Origin: Clostridiales bacterium UBA1777
GTDB taxonomy: Bacteria > Bacillota > Clostridia > Oscillospirales > Oscillospiraceae
DNA length: 17,445 nt
Assembly (NCBI GenBank): GCA_002315275.1
Contig: DCGN01000050.1
Location: 1 to 17,445, forward strand
Direction: 5' to 3'
A program made the position numbers and the translations under genes. This document shows positions 13,984 through 17,445 of this stretch, in pieces. Positions within the stretch are counted from its first letter, which is position 1, and each line of letters begins with the position of its first letter. The notes beneath the pieces were generated by a model. It ran no database searches, was not told the origin of the DNA, and saw only the letters and a list, made by a program, of their open reading frames with translations.

Positions 13984-14793
13984 GTGGACAAGTCTCTTCG
14001 GTGGCTGCGCCCCGTATATTTTGCCGCGTTTGCGGCGCTTTGTATGTACATAGGCGCGGCACTTTGGGGCAAGGCCGGCAGCACCGCGGTATATGCCGAG
14101 GCCGTTTTGAAAACGGTCTCGGAGAGCACTGCGCTCAAATGCATAGCTCTCAGAGAGGAGGAGCCCGTCTCCTCCTCGGCATTATATTTTGACTCCTGCA
14201 CCAAGCTTTCCGCCTCGGAAAACACCTATTCAAACCGCTCCGCGCTCTATTGCTGCACCTGTGACGGGCTCGAATATCTCACTCCGGAGAGTGCTTTTTC
14301 GCTCTCGGAAGAGGAGCTTTTCTCCGCCGAAGGCGAGAAAAACGACGGCTGCGGCAAGCTTATTTACGGTTCGGATTGGTACATCTTTGCCGTTTTCAGA
14401 GGTGAACTACCCTTGTCCGAGGCAGCGGATATCCTCATTGACGGAGAAGAAAAACCGCTGCGTGCGCGCGTGGTTTATGCCGATTCGGGAAGGATAATAC
14501 TGCGTCTCACGGAGGGGCTTGAAGCGCACGCCGGGCTTCGACATTTTTCGGCTCAGCTCGTCACGGAGAGCGTAAGCGGCATCGGATTTCCCTCTGCCGC
14601 GCTGCGCGAAGAGGGCGGCGTAGCGTTCGTTTATGCGGTGGATGCGGGCGTCGTTTCCAAAAAACGGGTGGACATTATCTATGCCTCCGATGATATCTGC
14701 ATTTCCGCCGTTTCGCGCAAAACGGACGCGCTCTGTGAGGGGAATACGGTCATCGTATCGGGGGAAAATATATACGAAGGAAGGGTTCTTTGA
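13984..14793 (+). CDS. Membrane-anchored HlyD-like (barrel-sandwich/adaptor fold) protein, function unknown
   Basis: Translation would start at a GTG placed directly after the hfq TAA, with GAGGA in the hfq end as ribosome binding site. The 269-residue product has a cytoplasmic start (VDKSLRWLR), one transmembrane anchor (about 10-29) and an extracytoplasmic remainder. The last 75 residues resemble the C-terminal beta barrels of HlyD/RND adaptor proteins: GIGFPSAALREEGGVAFVY, a VVSKKRVDIIY strand and a closing EGNTVIVSGENIYEGRVL. No long coiled-coil hairpin is present and no transporter gene is adjacent, so it is probably not a full efflux adaptor. Similar proteins sit before yggS-sepF in clostridia to my knowledge, which suggests an envelope or division role (inference). 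Its stop overlaps the yggS ATG by one base. Confidence 0.6.
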   Translation: MDKSLRWLRPVYFAAFAALCMYIGAALWGKAGSTAVYAEAVLKTVSESTALKCIALREEEPVSSSALYFDSCTKLSASENTYSNRSALYCCTCDGLEYLTPESAFSLSEEELFSAEGEKNDGCGKLIYGSDWYIFAVFRGELPLSEAADILIDGEEKPLRARVVYADSGRIILRLTEGLEAHAGLRHFSAQLVTESVSGIGFPSAALREEGGVAFVYAVDAGVVSKKRVDIIYASDDICISAVSRKTDALCEGNTVIVSGENIYEGRVL

Positions 14794-15527
14794 TGGCAAG
14801 CATCTCCGAAAATGTGGAAATCGTAAAGGCAAATATCGCCAAGGCCGCCGTGGCCGCGGGAAGACGCCCGGAGGATGTTCTTCTTATCGCCGCGACCAAA
14901 ATGAACGGCTGCGAAAGGGTCCGCGAGGCCATTGCCGCAGGCGTTGATATCTGCGGAGAAAACCGCGTTCAGGAGCTTCTCGAAAAGAACGCACAGCACG
15001 CATATGATGGCGTTCCGGTGCATTTTATAGGCCATTTGCAGAAAAACAAGGTAAAAAATGTTGTCGGAACGGTGGAGCTGATCCACAGCGTCGACAGCAT
15101 CGCTTTGCTCGAGGCGATCAACAGATGCGCCGAGGCTCGCGGTATCGTGCAGGATGTTCTGCTCGAGGTGAACATCGGCCGCGAGGAGTCTAAATCGGGG
15201 TTTTTTGAGGAAGAGATTTCCTCCGCGCTGCTCAAAGCGGCGCCCCTCTCCTCCGTCAGAGTGCGCGGTCTGATGGCAATCCCTCCGATTTCCGCTTTCC
15301 CGCAAAAAAATTCCGTTTTTTTTACAACAATGAAGCACCTTTTTATTGACAACGGGGAGAAAAAATACGATAATATATCTATGGATTTTCTGTCAATGGG
15401 CATGAGCGGCGATTATACTGAAGCGGTCGCTTGCGGAGCGAATATGGTCCGCATCGGCTCGGCTATTTTCGGCCCACGGATCTACCCCGATAAAACTACA
15501 CCCCACTCTTTGGAGGCACAACCATGA
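14793..15527 (+). CDS. yggS: YggS/YlmE family pyridoxal phosphate homeostasis protein
   Basis: The family binds PLP in an alanine-racemase-like barrel without a known catalytic reaction and balances free vitamin B6 and amino acid pools. The 244-residue protein shows the PLP lysine Lys36 in LIAATKMNG, GENRVQE (about 55-61), HFIGHLQKNKVK (about 77-88), GLMAIPP and the phosphate-binding C-terminus MGMSGDYTEAVACGANMVR with GSAIFG. The lysine context (ATKM) differs from the common VSKT. The ATG at 14793 overlaps the preceding TGA by one base and has AAGGAAGGG 7 bases upstream. A TTG one codon earlier is less likely. The end overlaps sepF by 4 bases. An A7 and a T8 tract (15304-15323) stand out in the coding sequence. 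Confidence 0.92.
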   Translation: MASISENVEIVKANIAKAAVAAGRRPEDVLLIAATKMNGCERVREAIAAGVDICGENRVQELLEKNAQHAYDGVPVHFIGHLQKNKVKNVVGTVELIHSVDSIALLEAINRCAEARGIVQDVLLEVNIGREESKSGFFEEEISSALLKAAPLSSVRVRGLMAIPPISAFPQKNSVFFTTMKHLFIDNGEKKYDNISMDFLSMGMSGDYTEAVACGANMVRIGSAIFGPRIYPDKTTPHSLEAQP

Positions 15528-16081
15528 GCTTCATGGACGAACTCAGAAAACTCACCCAGCCATATAATGATGACGATGATTTCTTCGAGGATTCTATTCA
15601 GGCTCCCGAAGTTAAGGCCGAGAAGCCTGTAAGCTCCGCACAGCAGCAGTTTGAAAACGCTTTTGCCACCGAGGCCACCCCCGTTCCCGAAAAGGCCGTC
15701 AAGCCTCAGCAGGAGGCGGCTCTGTCCGGCGGTTTCCTCAGCAGCTTCGCCGGAAAGCGCTCCGCCAAGCCCGCTCCCCGGGAGAAAACAGTCAGCTTCG
15801 GCGGCAGCGAAACACAGGTCTTCCTTTTTAACCCCAAGTCCTTTGATGAGGCAGGCGAGCTTGTGGCTCATCTGCAGCAGGGCCGTTCCCTTGTGATGAC
15901 GCTCGAGGGCGTCGAGGCAGGCAACGCCCGCCGTCTGCTTGACTTCATCTCAGGCGTTACCTTCGCGCTTGACGGAAAGATCACCCCTGTTTCCGCTAAA
16001 ACATATTTCATCACCCCGCAGAATGTAGACTTTGTTCCCGCGCAGGGCGAAGCTCCCGCAAGCGAAAGCCAGTACTTCTAA
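15524..16081 (+). CDS. sepF: Cell division protein SepF
   Basis: SepF bundles FtsZ filaments and tethers them to the membrane at the septum. The 185-residue protein begins with an amphipathic membrane-targeting helix (MSFMDELRKLTQ), followed by an acidic, Pro/Ala/Gln-rich linker (about 15-90). The conserved globular domain spans about 95-175, with VFLFNPKSFDEAGELVAHL, a hydrophobic strand VMTLEG, the helix RRLLDFISG, and FALDGKITPVSAKTYFITP. The glycine-containing FISG and ALDGK positions needed for ring assembly in the family are kept. The ATG overlaps the yggS stop by 4 bases, with GGAGG 7 bases upstream. divIVA follows after a short spacer; the ylmG and ylmH genes often found between them are absent. 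Confidence 0.93.
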   Translation: MSFMDELRKLTQPYNDDDDFFEDSIQAPEVKAEKPVSSAQQQFENAFATEATPVPEKAVKPQQEAALSGGFLSSFAGKRSAKPAPREKTVSFGGSETQVFLFNPKSFDEAGELVAHLQQGRSLVMTLEGVEAGNARRLLDFISGVTFALDGKITPVSAKTYFITPQNVDFVPAQGEAPASESQYF

Positions 16082-16112
16082 ACAGAAAAAGCATTGAAAG
16101 GTGGATAAATAT

Positions 16113-16760
16113 ATGATTACTGCTCAAGATATTCGCGAAAAAACTTTTGAGCGCAAAAAAGTCGGCGGATACGACATGGACGCCGTTGACGATTTTCTGG
16201 AGGAGCTCGCAGACGATCTGACCGCTTCTCAGAAGGAAGTCGCTATGCTCAAGAGCAAGATGCAGGTCCTTGTTGACAAGATCAACGAGTACCGCGCAAA
16301 CGAGGAGACCCTCAACATGGCTATTCTCTCCGCTCAGAAGCTCGCCGTCCAGATCGAGACCGATGCCCGCACCCGCGCAAACACCATCCTCGCCGATGCT
16401 GACAAGCAGGTCAGAGCACAGATCGGCTCCATTTCCGAGAAGGCCGCCGCCGAGGAGAAGCGCCTTGCCGCAGCTCAGGCAGCAACCGACAAGTACATCA
16501 AGGAGATGCGCGCCGCCTGCAGCAAGGAGCTCCAGACGCTCGACGCTATCGCCAAGAACTTCCTCCCCAAGATGGACGAGGAGAAGGCCGGCAAGAATCA
16601 AGTCGACGAGGCCGTCATGAGCATTGAATCCTCTGTTTCCAAGATGAAGCCCGAGCCCCAGATGCGCATAGATCTCTCCGACGCTATCGCAGAGGACAAG
16701 GCTCCCGCTGAGCAGAAGGCTGATTTCGGGTTCAACAGCACCCGTCCCTTCCCGCTGTAA
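16113..16760 (+). CDS. divIVA: DivIVA-family cell-pole and septum scaffold protein
   Basis: DivIVA senses curved membrane and recruits partners at poles and division sites. From the ATG at 16113 the protein has 215 residues. The N-terminal lipid-binding domain has ITAQDIREKTFERKKVGGYD followed by VDDFLEELADDL, matching the family. A long Ala/Glu/Lys/Gln-rich coiled coil runs from about 35 to 170, and the tail ends STRPFPL. A GTG four codons upstream (16101) is in frame but lies inside the ribosome binding site (AGGTGG, 16099-16104), so the ATG 8 bases after that site is chosen. It probably shares the transcript of sepF, 31 bases away. Codon choice is biased to a few C-ending codons, as in thyA and ileS, suggesting high expression. 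Confidence 0.92.
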   Translation: MITAQDIREKTFERKKVGGYDMDAVDDFLEELADDLTASQKEVAMLKSKMQVLVDKINEYRANEETLNMAILSAQKLAVQIETDARTRANTILADADKQVRAQIGSISEKAAAEEKRLAAAQAATDKYIKEMRAACSKELQTLDAIAKNFLPKMDEEKAGKNQVDEAVMSIESSVSKMKPEPQMRIDLSDAIAEDKAPAEQKADFGFNSTRPFPL

Positions 16761-16779
16761 TTATCTTCAGTAACTAATG

Positions 16780-16805
16780 GGGGCGAGCGCAGATGCGCGC
16801 GCCCC
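16780..16805 (+). other. GC-rich hairpin between divIVA and ileS
   Basis: GGGGCG-A-GCGC and GCGC-G-CGCCCC form a 10-base-pair stem with one A-G mismatch and an AGAT tetraloop, 19 bases after the divIVA stop. Only a weak T-rich stretch (CTTATTTAT) follows. It may attenuate read-through into ileS, but it is not a strong intrinsic terminator. The whole spacer (16761-16879) lacks T-box elements and has no clear promoter. Confidence 0.5.
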
Positions 16806-16879
16806 GCTTATTTATGAATGCCGCTGATGCAGCTGCTTCCTTCCCGAGCTAATGTTTCATCACAGGAGAAAAGAACAAT

Positions 16880-17445
16880 ATGTCACAGGATTTCAACTCC
16901 ACTTTAAATCTGCCTAAAACCGACTTTCCCATGCGCGCAGGCCTCCCTAAGAGAGAGCCCGAAATGCTCGCGCGCTGGGAGGAGCAGGATATATATAACG
17001 AGCTTCTCAAGAAGAATGAGGGCAAGCCCCGTTTCTCCCTTCATGACGGCCCTCCGTTCTCCAACGGCCATATCCATATGGGTCACGCCCTCAACAAGGC
17101 GCTGAAGGACTTTATTGTCCGCGCCTATGCTATGCGCGGATACTATACCCCCTATATCCCCGGCTGGGATAACCACGGTATGCCTATCGAGTCCGCCATC
17201 ATCAAGGAGCAGAAGCTCAACCACAAGGCAATGAGCGTTGCCGATTTCCGTTCAGCCTGCCAGGCCTATGCCGAAAAATACATAGGCATCCAGATGGACG
17301 GCTTCAAGCGCATGGGTGTCATCGGCGATTGGGAGCATCCCTATAAGACGATGAACAAGTCCTTCGAGGCTGAAGAGATCCGTATCTTCGGCAAGATGTT
17401 CCGCAACGGCCACATCTACAAGGGTCTCAAGCCCGTGTACTGGTG
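16880..17445 (+). CDS. ileS: Isoleucyl-tRNA synthetase, N-terminal 188 residues (gene runs off the right edge)
   Basis: The enzyme charges tRNA-Ile and edits valine. The open frame starts at the ATG at 16880 with AGGAG (16864-16868) 11 bases upstream and remains open to the window end. The peptide has the class I opening seen in IleS: LPKTDFPMRAGLPKREP, then FSLHDGPPFSNGHIHMGH with the ATP-binding HxGH at 66-69 (HMGH), ALNKALKDFIVR, and PGWDNHGMPIE. Valine and leucine enzymes have different spacing and context here (for instance the NxPKT-FPMR start is IleS-like). The KMSKS motif, editing domain and zinc tail lie beyond the window. No T-box precedes it. Confidence 0.93.
   Translation, partial: MSQDFNSTLNLPKTDFPMRAGLPKREPEMLARWEEQDIYNELLKKNEGKPRFSLHDGPPFSNGHIHMGHALNKALKDFIVRAYAMRGYYTPYIPGWDNHGMPIESAIIKEQKLNHKAMSVADFRSACQAYAEKYIGIQMDGFKRMGVIGDWEHPYKTMNKSFEAEEIRIFGKMFRNGHIYKGLKPVYW

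Noticed and set aside
16761..16879. T-box riboswitch for ileS
   Set aside because: The spacer is too short and lacks the conserved core sequence and the antiterminator/terminator pair.

Overview
The window reads as a chromosomal housekeeping segment from an endospore-forming, Gram-positive bacterium of the class Clostridia, most like a relatively GC-rich gut Oscillospiraceae/Eubacteriales lineage. This is an inference. It rests on a SpoIID lytic transglycosylase, the start of a DpaA-like dipicolinate synthase, SepF and DivIVA instead of Gram-negative division proteins, strong AGGAGG-type ribosome binding sites, and the clostridial gene orders miaB-mutS / mutL-miaA-hfq and yggS-sepF-divIVA-ileS. 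Coding GC is clearly above 50% by eye, while intergenic promoters are AT-rich. I see no mobile element, CRISPR array, phage gene, tRNA or rRNA, and no gap longer than about 160 bases without a gene.

Layout from left to right. (1) Positions 1-168 (minus) hold the first 56 codons of a dpaA-like gene, divergent from a thyA-dfrA operon (310-1632) that supplies dTMP and regenerates tetrahydrofolate. (2) spoIID (minus, 1666-2676) converges on dfrA and shares a bidirectional terminator with it. (3) Two monocistronic plus-strand genes follow, each with its own terminator: an unrecognised eight-helix membrane protein (2795-3619) and a secreted SGNH/GDSL hydrolase (3762-5159). (4) A tightly packed minus-strand operon, transcribed right to left, contains miaB-mutS-CPBP protease-trmO (10603 down to 5211). 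(5) A long plus-strand run holds mutL-miaA-hfq-(HlyD-like gene)-yggS-sepF-divIVA and then ileS, which runs off the right edge (10757-17445). Most junctions within these runs overlap or are separated by only a few bases.

The middle of the window groups the two main mismatch-repair proteins (MutS, MutL) with three enzymes acting on tRNA adenosine-37 (MiaA, MiaB, TrmO) and the RNA chaperone Hfq, so it is a fidelity and translation-quality locus. The right part belongs to cell division and Z-ring anchoring (SepF, DivIVA), linked by YggS and followed by isoleucyl-tRNA synthetase.

Several apparent long start codons are better replaced by internal ATGs with proper ribosome binding sites (spoIID, mutS, miaB, hfq, divIVA). 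I found no convincing new biological system. The points worth a second look are active-site substitutions in ThyA, DHFR and MutL, a hairpin just upstream of hfq, an ileS leader without a T-box, the absence of ylmG/ylmH between sepF and divIVA, and the divergent rather than collinear arrangement of mutS and mutL.
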